Part shown: piece after piece, positions 19,264 through 27,323 of the stretch
Numbering within the stretch: position 1 is the stretch's first letter
How the letters are laid out: every line of letters starts with the position of its first letter
The notes under the pieces: generated by a model
What the model was told of the DNA's origin: nothing
What the model saw: only the letters and a program-made list of their open reading frames with translations
Databases searched by the model: none
Translations under genes and position numbers: made by a program
Assembly: GCF_900635455.1 (NCBI RefSeq)
Contig: NZ_LR134116.1
Location: 1 to 64,000, forward strand
From: Yersinia intermedia
Lineage (GTDB): Bacteria > Pseudomonadota > Gammaproteobacteria > Enterobacterales > Enterobacteriaceae
DNA: 64,000 bases
Direction of reading: 5' to 3'

Positions 19264-20187
19264 ATGTATCACTTGCGTGTGCCCACAACAGAACAAGAAC
19301 TCAAAGATTATTATCAATTCCGTTGGGAAATGTTACGCAAGCCGTTGCACCAACCAGTTGGCTCTGAAAAAGATGCCTATGACGCGATGGCCCATCACCA
19401 AATGGTGGTGGACGAACAGGGCAAACCTGTTGCTATTGGCCGTTTGTATATCAATGCTGATAATGAGGCTGCTATTCGTTTTCTGGCAGTTGACCCCACC
19501 GTCCGTGATAAAGGATTAGGGACGCTCGTCGCCATGACATTAGAGTCGGTGGCGCGCCAGGAGGGTGTGAAACGGGTGGTATGTAGTGCGCGTGAAGATG
19601 CAGTGGATTTCTTCGCCAAGCTGGGGTTTGTCAGTCAGGGCGAGATTACTGCACCACAAACGACACCCGTGCGCCACTTCCTCATGATCAAGCCGGTTGT
19701 GACGATGGACGATATTCTGCATCGCCCTGATTGGTGCGGTCAGTTGCAGCAAGCCTGGTATGACCATATTCCGCTCAGTGAAAAAATGGGGGTGCGCATC
19801 AGCCAATACACTGGCCAGCGTTTTGTCACCACGATGCCTGAGGCGGGTAATCAGAATCCTCATCATACTTTGTTCGCCGGCAGCCTTTTCTCTTTAGCGA
19901 CTCTGACTGGCTGGGGGTTGATATGGCTATTACTGCGTGAGCGCCATTTGGGTGGCACTATCATTCTCGCTGATGCCCATATTCGCTACAGTGCCCCGGT
20001 TACCGGGCGGCCCCGCGCGGTGGCTGAACTAAGCTCACTGAGTGGCGATCTGGATAGATTGGCCCGTGGCCGCCGTGCCAGAGTGCAGTTAGACGTGAAT
20101 TTATTCGGTGATCAAGATGCTGGTGCTGTTTTCTCGGGAACTTACATGGTGCTACCTGTTGCCCCCGAAGAGGATGCGGTAAATTAA
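19264..20187 (+). CDS. fabY: YiiD/FabY, GNAT plus hotdog-thioesterase-like protein
   Basis: The first half (to about residue 145) is a GNAT acetyltransferase with the acetyl-CoA loop [10 protein letters not shown]; the second half is a hotdog fold domain of the YiiD C-terminal type ([20 protein letters not shown]). The E. coli homologue was recently implicated in starting fatty acid synthesis by decarboxylating malonyl-ACP and is called FabY; that assignment is from memory. The product is 307 residues. It is the last core gene before the accessory region. Confidence 0.85.
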   Translation: MYHLRVPTTEQELKDYYQFRWEMLRKPLHQPVGSEKDAYDAMAHHQMVVDEQGKPVAIGRLYINADNEAAIRFLAVDPTVRDKGLGTLVAMTLESVARQEGVKRVVCSAREDAVDFFAKLGFVSQGEITAPQTTPVRHFLMIKPVVTMDDILHRPDWCGQLQQAWYDHIPLSEKMGVRISQYTGQRFVTTMPEAGNQNPHHTLFAGSLFSLATLTGWGLIWLLLRERHLGGTIILADAHIRYSAPVTGRPRAVAELSSLSGDLDRLARGRRARVQLDVNLFGDQDAGAVFSGTYMVLPVAPEEDAVN

Positions 20188-20567
20188 TATCGGCCTCGAC
20201 ACTCGTTCAACTGACAAGTAGATGAGCGAGTGTACGTTTATAACTTTCTCTTATCCTACCCCTTGCTATCTATATACTTCTTTTCCTGTGACCCCTCGCA
20301 CTAATTTATCGATTTCTTTGCTGTGATATGTGCAATATTCAATAGATAACTTACAGTTATACATTCATGTTTCTGATTGATCATTCTTTGGCGGCGAATT
20401 AAACCGTGATTTTTTCAGTGTTAATCCCTGATTAATGTACTAAATATGTTTGATATTATTAAATAAAATCACATATAGATACTTGTCTTATTTCTTTTTT
20501 GAATCACAGCAATCACCTCCAGATGGTTCGATTTTGATTCTCCATCCTTGGTGTCAAGGAGGGAATT
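20188..20567. other. AT-rich intergenic stretch before the sigma-54 activator gene
   Basis: No gene was seen. ACACTCG/CGAGTGT (20199–20233) can form a weak stem after fabY. Close to the downstream gene CCTTG/CAAGG (20546–20559) overlaps its Shine-Dalgarno AGGAGGG, and CCTCC at 20516–20520 could also pair with it, so translation of the regulator may be limited by mRNA structure. Confidence 0.5.
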
Positions 20568-22826
20568 ATGACGGTATGCAATGAGAAAACATCAATTAAT
20601 GTAATAGGTTCATCTGCAGCATTTAAGCAACTTTTACGTTTAGTCGACCGGGTTGCTCCCTCACAACAAACTTTACTGATTTGTGGCCCAACAGGGTGTG
20701 GAAAAGAAGTTATTGCCCAACTGATACATCAACGTAGCAAAAATCCCTCTGCGCCATTTATTGATCTTAACTGTGGCGCAATCCCTGAACATTTGGTTGA
20801 AGCTGAGCTATTTGGCCATGTTAAAGGCGCATTTACGGGCGCTTCTGGCGATCGGCGAGGCCATTTAGAAATGGTCGGTAATGGCACGCTATTTTTAGAT
20901 GAAATAGGTGAAATGCCTTTGTCAGTGCAGCCTAAGTTATTGCGTGCGTTGGAAACTCGCACTTTTCGTCCTATCGGGAGCAGTGATCTTCGCCATTTTA
21001 AAGGGCGAGTGGTGGCCGCGACCCATCGAAATTTACTTGCTCAGGTAAAAAGTGGTGTCTTTAGGGAAGATCTTTATTACCGTTTAGGTGTTATTACACT
21101 GGATATTCCTGCTCTCAGCCAGCGTAGGGAAGATATCCCCGCATTAATTGACTATTTTTCAGCGTTGCAAACTCATCCGTTAGTCTTCAATTCTCAGGCA
21201 ATGTCTTACTTACAGCAGTATCCCTGGCCGGGTAATGTCCGGGAATTGCGCAATCTGGTAGACCGGTTAGCGGCATTATCTGATAGCCATTTAATTACTC
21301 GCGAGGTGTTGGATACATTTATGCCAAGCTCGCAACTTGAGGTGAAAGTCTCATCTGATTTGCTTGCTGATGCCATGTTGGCATTGCCTGGGCTAGATAA
21401 GCTCGTGGCGGTGGAACAATTACTGATAGATCGAGCATTACAGCGTACCAGTGGTAATAAAACGGCTGCGGCGCAACTATTAGGGATTAGTCGTAAATCG
21501 GTTGAACGGCGCATTCACGGTCGGATGGATAAACGGCCAATAGCATTAAAACATTTGCAGGAAGGTATGCGGCTAATGCATTGCTCCGCCTACCATGACG
21601 CCATTGTTGATTTACAAAAAGGGTTACAACTACTGGTGGGAATCGCCTTGGATGACGAGGTTCGACAGCTTCATTACAACCTCTATCGCCAACTCAGTAC
21701 TAGCTATCAAATACTTTATGGTTGGTTAAGTCATGATGCCCTTAAATATCATAATGATGCCATCTCTCTAGGTAAGAAGGCTGGTGATGAGTCTGAGCTG
21801 GCGGGATTACTCTTCTGGCGTTGGTCGGCACAATTGATGAGCCTTGATTTACCTCATGTTCGCACGCTGGCCCAAGAATTACTGCAACGGGGCCTGACTG
21901 AAAAAAACGCGTCAATATGGAGTGAAGCGCATGTCGCACTTGCCAGTGCCCTATTCTGGTTGGGGGATAATCAAGAGGTTTTAACCTGTTTAGCGCGCAG
22001 TAAGTTACTGACGGCCCCTTGCCAGTATGCCAATCAACAAGGATTGGATTTGGTTGGTATGGCGTTGACGCTGAAAGGGTTGGCTTTATTTCAGCAAGGG
22101 GAGTTTAAAAAGTCCAAAGAGATAGCCAAAAAACTGGCGTCACGAGCTATGGGTGAAGATATTATTGCTTTTCATCGGGTTATCTCCCTACGGGGAGCGG
22201 CATGGCTTGCTTGCTTGTTCGAGGACAGTGACAGTTTAGGCCGCTTAACCCATGAATTAGCAAGTCAGGCACAGCAATATGGATTTACTTTTTATCAAGG
22301 GCTGGCGAAGGTACTCAAGGGATGTTATTTGCTGACGCAGCATGACTATGTTCAGGCTAAACAGTATATGACCGAGGGGGGTGACAGCCATCTGTTTTGC
22401 CAAGAGGGGAAACTTTTTCACTCCTTCCAGGCATGGAAACGTGGCGAGTTATTGCTGCAATCTGGTGAGGCGCAACAGTGTGATGTGCTGATGTCACAGG
22501 CACTAGACTTAGCATTTAAGCATCAAGAGCGTGCCTATCTAAGTGAATTAATGGAAGTGAAAGCTCGCGCCAGATTGGCATTGAATGACATTGTTGGTGC
22601 TGAGCAGGGCTTTCGCTGCGCCATCACGACTGCGCAAACATTGGGCATCGTTCCGGCACAAATTATTGCTACCAGTGAACTGGCTCGGCTATTAAATCAA
22701 TCGCAGCGAAAAGCCGAAGCTGTTGCCTTGTTGTCTTCCATTCTGAAAAACATCGACTCCCAGCTTGCTCCACCCTTTGTAAACCGGGCAATTCAGTTAC
22801 TGGCTGAACTGGATAAAGCGGAATGA
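20568..22826 (+). CDS. Sigma-54-dependent transcriptional activator with C-terminal TPR-like region
   Basis: This 752-residue protein has no N-terminal sensor: the AAA+ domain starts at once, with Walker A GPTGCGKE at 40–47, the sigma-54 contact loop GAFTGA at 87–92, Walker [11 protein letters not shown] at 106–115 and WPGNVRELRNL at 220–230. A Fis-type HTH follows at about 280–317 (GNKTAAAQLLGISRKSVERR). Residues 325–752 are helical repeats of TPR type (for example ALKGLALFQQGEFKKSKEIA), placing the sensory part at the C-terminus, which is unusual for this family. A sigma-54 promoter with tandem palindromes lies just downstream, so the next two genes are its likely targets. I do not recognise a named orthologue. 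Confidence 0.9.
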   Translation: MTVCNEKTSINVIGSSAAFKQLLRLVDRVAPSQQTLLICGPTGCGKEVIAQLIHQRSKNPSAPFIDLNCGAIPEHLVEAELFGHVKGAFTGASGDRRGHLEMVGNGTLFLDEIGEMPLSVQPKLLRALETRTFRPIGSSDLRHFKGRVVAATHRNLLAQVKSGVFREDLYYRLGVITLDIPALSQRREDIPALIDYFSALQTHPLVFNSQAMSYLQQYPWPGNVRELRNLVDRLAALSDSHLITREVLDTFMPSSQLEVKVSSDLLADAMLALPGLDKLVAVEQLLIDRALQRTSGNKTAAAQLLGISRKSVERRIHGRMDKRPIALKHLQEGMRLMHCSAYHDAIVDLQKGLQLLVGIALDDEVRQLHYNLYRQLSTSYQILYGWLSHDALKYHNDAISLGKKAGDESELAGLLFWRWSAQLMSLDLPHVRTLAQELLQRGLTEKNASIWSEAHVALASALFWLGDNQEVLTCLARSKLLTAPCQYANQQGLDLVGMALTLKGLALFQQGEFKKSKEIAKKLASRAMGEDIIAFHRVISLRGAAWLACLFEDSDSLGRLTHELASQAQQYGFTFYQGLAKVLKGCYLLTQHDYVQAKQYMTEGGDSHLFCQEGKLFHSFQAWKRGELLLQSGEAQQCDVLMSQALDLAFKHQERAYLSELMEVKARARLALNDIVGAEQGFRCAITTAQTLGIVPAQIIATSELARLLNQSQRKAEAVALLSSILKNIDSQLAPPFVNRAIQLLAELDKAE

Positions 22827-22843
22827 GACGGTATTCAGAAGCA

Positions 22844-22859
22844 TGGACGATTTCGACCA
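22844..22859 (+). promoter_or_regulatory. Upstream activator site, distal copy
   Basis: TGGACGATTTCGACCA fits TGGAC-N6-GTCCA with one mismatch. It lies about 110 bases upstream of the sigma-54 promoter, in the range where enhancer-binding proteins act. Confidence 0.6.
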
Positions 22860-22875
22860 ATCACCGTCTTCCACT

Positions 22876-22891
22876 TGGACAGTATCGTCCA
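22876..22891 (+). promoter_or_regulatory. Upstream activator site, proximal copy
   Basis: TGGACAGTATCGTCCA is a perfect TGGAC-N6-GTCCA palindrome, 32 bases from the distal copy, so both lie on the same face of the helix, like the two NtrC sites of glnA. Confidence 0.65.
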
Positions 22892-22953
22892 TTTCTGGTG
22901 GTCATAAACGTTTTATATTGAAATTAATCATTAAAAATCAATTGATTAGTTAG

Positions 22954-22970
22954 TTGGCACGTGGGTTGCA
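22954..22970 (+). promoter_or_regulatory. Sigma-54 promoter of the accessory two-gene operon
   Basis: TTGGCACGTGGGTTGCA matches the sigma-54 consensus TGGCACG-N4-TTGCA, with GG and GC ten bases apart. Transcription should begin near 22980, leaving a leader of about 65 nt before the first gene. Confidence 0.85.
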
Positions 22971-23045
22971 ATTTGTACTACGGGTAGAGCGAATATCGGA
23001 TGTACTACCTAATGATGTCTCCCTCTTATTTATAAGGAACACACT

Positions 23046-23723
23046 ATGAGTACTCTATATACAATTAACTTAATCAATAACAGCCCGACAGCGCAGGATT
23101 TCTTTTTCTTCCAAAAACCGGCGATCTATACCGGTGGCGCTAAAGTTTACTCCAACAGTATTTATCAGGAAGTTCTATCACCTTTTGCAAGTTCGGGTTC
23201 TGTTCTTACCTTTGAATGCTTAATGCAATTTTATGCTGGTGCTCAATCTCAACTGCCAAACTTGTTGGTGGGTCAAGATTCGGGATATATCACGTCAAGC
23301 CAGCCTGTCGATTTGACCTCTGCTAGCGCTGGGGTGCAAACGGCAAATACCACGGTAATGTCGGTTGATCCTTCTCTCGGATTGTCCCCTGCGACGTATA
23401 CCGAAGGAGTAGAAGCCGGTGCCTATCGTATTATTACTCCTGCATTTAACCCAGTCACCGATGTGTTTAACGCTGGGCTGGCGGTGCAAAGTACCAGTGG
23501 TAGCGTCGTACTGTCGAGTTTCATCAATGCTGAACCAAGCAAAAATATCGATTGCCAACCAGTACTGAGTTTTTATGTCCAAACGGGTACCTATCAGGCC
23601 GGTACGGTCATTAACTTCTCTACGTCTTCGGTTGGATCCGCAGTATGTGATACCACCCAAGGCGTGACGGCATTCAATGTTATCTATAACCCTCAGGGCA
23701 CCTGGACGGTTAGCGCTGCTTGA
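23046..23723 (+). CDS. Unknown protein, nearly free of basic residues, beta-rich composition
   Basis: I do not recognise this 225-residue protein. It has only three Lys (24, 33, 166) and one Arg (128) against about twelve acidic residues, three Cys (58, 170, 201) and a high content of Ser, Thr, Val, Gly and Asn. Such composition suggests a beta-rich, possibly extracellular or assembly-forming protein, but no signal peptide is present (start MSTLYTINLINNSPTAQDFF). Shine-Dalgarno AAGGA precedes the ATG. It is the first gene behind the sigma-54 promoter and is followed at 75 bases by a putative cysteine-protease-like gene. The name of the family, if any, needs a profile search. Confidence 0.85.
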   Translation: MSTLYTINLINNSPTAQDFFFFQKPAIYTGGAKVYSNSIYQEVLSPFASSGSVLTFECLMQFYAGAQSQLPNLLVGQDSGYITSSQPVDLTSASAGVQTANTTVMSVDPSLGLSPATYTEGVEAGAYRIITPAFNPVTDVFNAGLAVQSTSGSVVLSSFINAEPSKNIDCQPVLSFYVQTGTYQAGTVINFSTSSVGSAVCDTTQGVTAFNVIYNPQGTWTVSAA

Positions 23724-23798
23724 TAAGTCGTGTACGGCCTGCTTGATCAACAGCGCCGTACCTGTATACCCCCATATATTTTTTTCTAAGGAGGCTAT

Positions 23799-24455
23799 AT
23801 GCCTAATCTAACTACCAGTATTCCGCTAAATCTATTATTGGGCCGACGTCCAAATCCTATTGCTCAACTGACGCAACCACCGTTCAGTAATGAGTGTGGT
23901 GCTTATGCATTAACTGCCGCATTGGCTGCATTTGCACTGTGGCCGGAAAATACCATTATCGCTTATGGCGAAAATAATAATGTCATTGTGCAGGACGATG
24001 ATTTTGTTAGCGCTAAGGATAAAATCTATGGTTTAACGGGGATACTCAACCCCGATGGTGGGGATAACGTTGCTGGTGGCGGATATAATTCACCCGCTGC
24101 AATGGCGGCGGTGGCGATGGATTTCGCACACACAGTGTCGGTGAATATTACTGCTGCTGGTTTATATGCCTTGGGTGCGTTGTATCCAGACGAACAGGCT
24201 GCATGTGTGGCGGTTGTCGGAGCAGCAAATGTGCATACGGATGGTGTTTATGTCGATCCGGTTGATGGGCAAGTACAATTGATTTGTGTGTTTTCTGGCC
24301 CACAAGCACTTCACATATTAGCTCGTGGTTCTGACGGACGTTATTACGATCCCGCAACTGGAGTTCGTAATAACGATTGGGGTAATCCAACGGCGGAACA
24401 GTTTGAAGCATTCAGTGGTTATGAATTTGCTGGCTTATGGTTAGTTATTAGTTAA
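23799..24455 (+). CDS. Unknown protein with papain-like Cys/His/Asp arrangement
   Basis: This 218-residue protein has Cys-33 at the start of a hydrophobic helix (NECGAYALTAALAAFAL), Gln-26 seven residues earlier in the place of an oxyanion-hole Gln, His-172 opening a strand (QALHILARG) and Asp-184 in RYYDPATG. That order and spacing are typical of papain-fold cysteine peptidases and related acyltransferases (C39 and similar). No signal peptide is obvious. A perfect AAGGAGG ribosome site precedes the ATG, and the gene ends at a strong terminator, so it is the second and last gene of the sigma-54 operon. Function is inferred; the partner gene is an obvious candidate substrate. Confidence 0.82.
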   Translation: MPNLTTSIPLNLLLGRRPNPIAQLTQPPFSNECGAYALTAALAAFALWPENTIIAYGENNNVIVQDDDFVSAKDKIYGLTGILNPDGGDNVAGGGYNSPAAMAAVAMDFAHTVSVNITAAGLYALGALYPDEQAACVAVVGAANVHTDGVYVDPVDGQVQLICVFSGPQALHILARGSDGRYYDPATGVRNNDWGNPTAEQFEAFSGYEFAGLWLVIS

Positions 24456-24476
24456 TGAATGAATAATCTGAAATAG

Positions 24477-24521
24477 TAAACCGATAAACGGCGCTATCTG
24501 GTTGTTTATCGGTTTTCTTTA
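24477..24521 (+). terminator. Terminator of the sigma-54 operon
   Basis: AAACCGATAAAC and GTTTATCGGTTT form a 12-bp stem followed by TCTTTAAT. It starts 22 bases after the last stop codon. Confidence 0.85.
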
Positions 24522-24845
24522 ATATCTTATTTTTATCACAATGTTATAAACCTCCTTTCTTAATTCTTGCTAGAATTTAAATTCTCCCTCTTGGGTTACC
24601 TATAGATTATTCGCAACTAAAGTAATAACTTTTAAACCTATTTGTTTTAAAAGAAGAGTAATTAATGCACTGGACTATTAAGCGAAATGATTATTTAATG
24701 ACTTAATCGCTGGTCGTTTTGTTTTTTAATTAATCCAATGATTTATCTTTTAATTAAAATAAGTAGCTAATTATAAAATGATTTATTTATATCCGAGGTG
24801 ATAAAGCATAATAACTATGCTTTAGATTTATAGGAGTGATTTAAA
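24522..24845. other. Very AT-rich intergenic stretch
   Basis: About 320 bases of low-GC sequence with no open frame of note. It must hold the promoter for the Ner-like gene and the PAS-LuxR cluster. No sigma-54 signature was found here; the high AT content would suit H-NS binding. Confidence 0.5.
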
Positions 24846-25097
24846 ATGAATAAAGATTGGCATAAGCAAGATATTTTAGCAGCAATAAGGAAAGAAAAAG
24901 GTTCTCTTGCCGCATTATCAAGAGAAAGCGGACTTTCTCCAAGTACATTAGCCAATGCGCTGACACGCCCGTGGCCGAAGGGTGAAGTGATTATTGCCGA
25001 CGCTATCGGTGTTTCCCCTCGAGAGATATGGCCAAGCAGATTTATTGATTATCGGGGGCGTGTAATTATTCGAAGAGTAAGGAAAACGCAAATTTAA
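24846..25097 (+). CDS. Ner/Nlp (SfsB)-family DNA-binding protein
   Basis: This 83-residue protein has the Ner-type helix-turn-helix (WHKQDILAAIRKEKGSLAALSRESGLSPSTLANALTRPWPKGEVIIADAIGVSPREIWPSRF). The family includes the phage Mu Ner repressor and bacterial Nlp regulators. The Shine-Dalgarno TAGGAGTG is well placed. The PAS-LuxR gene follows after 13 bases, so they share a transcript. A phage origin is possible, but no other phage gene is near. Confidence 0.88.
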   Translation: MNKDWHKQDILAAIRKEKGSLAALSRESGLSPSTLANALTRPWPKGEVIIADAIGVSPREIWPSRFIDYRGRVIIRRVRKTQI

Positions 25098-25110
25098 GAG
25101 GATGGTTAAA

Positions 25111-25827
25111 ATGGATAAAACACTACTAAACTCGCTTAAAATGTTAATGCCATTTTGGGAAAATAGTTCAGAAGCTTGGGGGGTTAAGGATAACAAATCA
25201 GTGTTTATTTATGCAAATGATAGGTTTGGTAAATTATTAGGCTTACCTGATAAATTTAATGTAGAAGGGCGATTAGATGGCGAACTTCCTGCACCAACAG
25301 CAGAGTTTCAGACTGAATTTCAGGAACATGACCGTCAGGCAATATTATCGAAAGAACGTGCGACAACGATTGAAATCCATGCATTTGAGCGACGTTCCTA
25401 TTTTCAACCTTACTTTTGTGATAAGTATCCATTAATAGATAAAAACGGCATTTCACAGGGGCTTATTTTTCATGCAAGGCCAGTAGAAGATATAATATTA
25501 ACGCATTTAAATAAAATAAAAGTCCCCACCTCACTTATCTTTACCCCGCCATCAGAGTCATTTACCAAAAGAGAGTGGGAGGTGTTATTTTATATTTTAC
25601 ATGCTTTTTCAAGCCCTGACATTGCTAAAAAGCTTAATTTATCAACCAGATCAGTCTGCAATATAATTCAAAATATCTATAGAAAGGCCGGTGTGACCAG
25701 TAAAAAACAGGTTATAGAATATTGTTATGAGAAGAAAATTAATAACTATGTACCACAAAGTTTCTTTGAATACTCAGGTTCTTTTCCGCTTGCGGGGAAA
25801 GGTAACGTAAATTTAATGGGAAAGTAA
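25111..25827 (+). CDS. PAS-LuxR transcriptional regulator, copy 1
   Basis: A 238-residue regulator with an N-terminal PAS-like sensor domain (SSEAWGVKDNKSVFIYANDRFGKLLGLP onward, to about residue 130) and a LuxR-type HTH near residues 150–215 (FTKREWEVLFYILHAFSSPDIAKKLNLSTRSVCNIIQNIYRKAGV). Start MDKTLLNSLK is chosen because AGAGGA is well spaced from 25111; the ATG at 25102 lies too close to it. Two further copies follow in tandem. No response-regulator receiver and no acyl-homoserine-lactone domain is present, so the ligand is unknown. Confidence 0.88.
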   Translation: MDKTLLNSLKMLMPFWENSSEAWGVKDNKSVFIYANDRFGKLLGLPDKFNVEGRLDGELPAPTAEFQTEFQEHDRQAILSKERATTIEIHAFERRSYFQPYFCDKYPLIDKNGISQGLIFHARPVEDIILTHLNKIKVPTSLIFTPPSESFTKREWEVLFYILHAFSSPDIAKKLNLSTRSVCNIIQNIYRKAGVTSKKQVIEYCYEKKINNYVPQSFFEYSGSFPLAGKGNVNLMGK

Positions 25828-26519
25828 TGATGGATAAGACATTACTAAACTCGCTTGAGGTACTAATCCGGTTCTGGGAACACAGTTCTGAACCGTGGGG
25901 GGTTAAAGATAATCAATCAAGATTTATTTATGCAAATAACAGATTCAATAAATTATTAGCTTTACCGGATAATTACTGTGTAGAGGGGCGGTCTGATGGC
26001 GAACTTCCCACTCCAATATCAGATTTTGAGGTTGAGTTTCAAGAGCATGACCGTAAGGTAGAGCTATTGCAGGATCGTATAACCGCGGTTGAAATACATG
26101 AGTGGGATGGCCTTTCCTATTTTAAGCCTAATTTCTGTGACAAATATCCGTTAATAGATAGCGATGGGATATCGCAAGGTGTTATTTTCCATGTAAGACC
26201 TGTGCATGATATGTTGTTAACAAATTTAGGTAAAATAAAAGTCCCCACCTCACTTATCTTTACCCCGCCATCAGAATTATTTACTAAAAGAGAATGGGAG
26301 GTGTTGTTTTATATTTTACATGCTTTCTCAAGTAAAGAGATTGCTAAAAAAATCCATTTATCCCCCAGATCAGTCTGCAATATAACTCAAAATATCTATC
26401 GAAAGGCCGGTGTGACCAGTAAAAAACAGGTTATAGAATATTGTTATGAAAATAAGATAAATAATTATGTTCCGCAGAGCTTCTTTGAATGCTCAGGTTC
26501 CTTCCCACTGGCTGGGTAA
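25827..26519 (+). CDS. PAS-LuxR transcriptional regulator, copy 2
   Basis: The 230-residue product is a close paralogue of copy 1 with the same PAS and LuxR layout. The start overlaps the stop of copy 1 (TAATG), giving translational coupling; a second Met follows directly (MMDKTLL). The DNA-binding half (KVPTSLIFTPPSELFTKREW onward) is almost identical to the other copies, while the sensor half differs, for example EIHEWDGLSYFKPNF against EIHAFERRSYFQPYF. Confidence 0.88.
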   Translation: MMDKTLLNSLEVLIRFWEHSSEPWGVKDNQSRFIYANNRFNKLLALPDNYCVEGRSDGELPTPISDFEVEFQEHDRKVELLQDRITAVEIHEWDGLSYFKPNFCDKYPLIDSDGISQGVIFHVRPVHDMLLTNLGKIKVPTSLIFTPPSELFTKREWEVLFYILHAFSSKEIAKKIHLSPRSVCNITQNIYRKAGVTSKKQVIEYCYENKINNYVPQSFFECSGSFPLAG

Positions 26520-26548
26520 GGAAAACTAAATATAATGGGAGGATTGAA

Positions 26549-27234
26549 ATGGAAAAAAACTAAAGCAATCGCTTGAGGTATTAATCCGGTTCTGGGAACA
26601 CAGTTCTGAACCTTGGGGGGTTAAAGATAATCAATCTATATATATATATGGAAATCCGCGATTACATAAATTGTTAGCCTTACCCGCTAATTTTAGTATG
26701 GATGGAAGATTAGATGGTGAGATTCCGTCACCAATATCAGATTTTCAGGCTGAATTTCAGCAGCATGATCGTCAGGTAGAATTATCACAGGACCGCGTAG
26801 CATCAGTTGATATTCAGCTATATGATGGCAGTTCATATTTCACACCTTATTTTAGTGACAAATACCCACTAATAGATGAACATGGCATATCCCAAGGTGT
26901 TATTTGTCATGGGCGGCCCGTACAAGATATAATGTTGACGCGTTTAAATAAAATAAAAGTCCCTACCTCACTTATCTTTACCCCACCATCAGAATTATTT
27001 ACTAAAAGAGAATGGGAGGTGCTATTTTATATTTTACATGCCTTTTCAAGCGCTGAGATTGCTAAAAAAATCCATTTATCCCCCAGATCAGTCTGCAATA
27101 TAACTCAAAATATCTATAGAAAAGTCGGTGTGACCAGTAAAAAACAGGTTGTTGAGTATTGTTATGAAAATAAGATAAATAATTATGTTCCGCAGAGCTT
27201 CTTTGAATACTCGGGTTCCTTCCCACTGATATAG
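26549..27234 (+). pseudogene. PAS-LuxR transcriptional regulator, copy 3, frameshift at a poly-A run
   Basis: The gene starts ATG GAA AAA AAC TAA, so it stops after four codons; with eight As instead of the seven at 26553–26559 it reads MEKKLKQSLEVLIRFWEH and continues in frame to 27234 as a third PAS-LuxR paralogue of about 228 residues. A later Met (26671) would give a protein lacking the start of the PAS domain. GGGAGGATT supplies a good ribosome site for the full-length start. The indel could be a base-call error or real slippage in a poly-A tract. Confidence 0.8.
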
Positions 27235-27247
27235 GACAATCTTTTGC

Positions 27248-27279
27248 GCCGATCACATACAACACTTAATGTAATCGGC
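27248..27279. terminator. Hairpin between the PAS-LuxR cluster and yicH
   Basis: GCCGAT-C-ACAT and ATGT-A-ATCGGC form an 11-bp stem with one mismatch between two convergent transcription units. The T-tract is poor on both sides. Confidence 0.45.
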
Positions 27280-27323
27280 GGTTATCGTTTAATGGCAACC
27301 GGATAGGGCAACGTAAGCCGCCC

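Noticed and set aside
24846-25097. Prophage remnant, suggested by the Ner-like gene
   Set aside because: No integrase, structural, lysis or attachment sequence was found around it, and Ner/Nlp proteins also occur as ordinary bacterial regulators.
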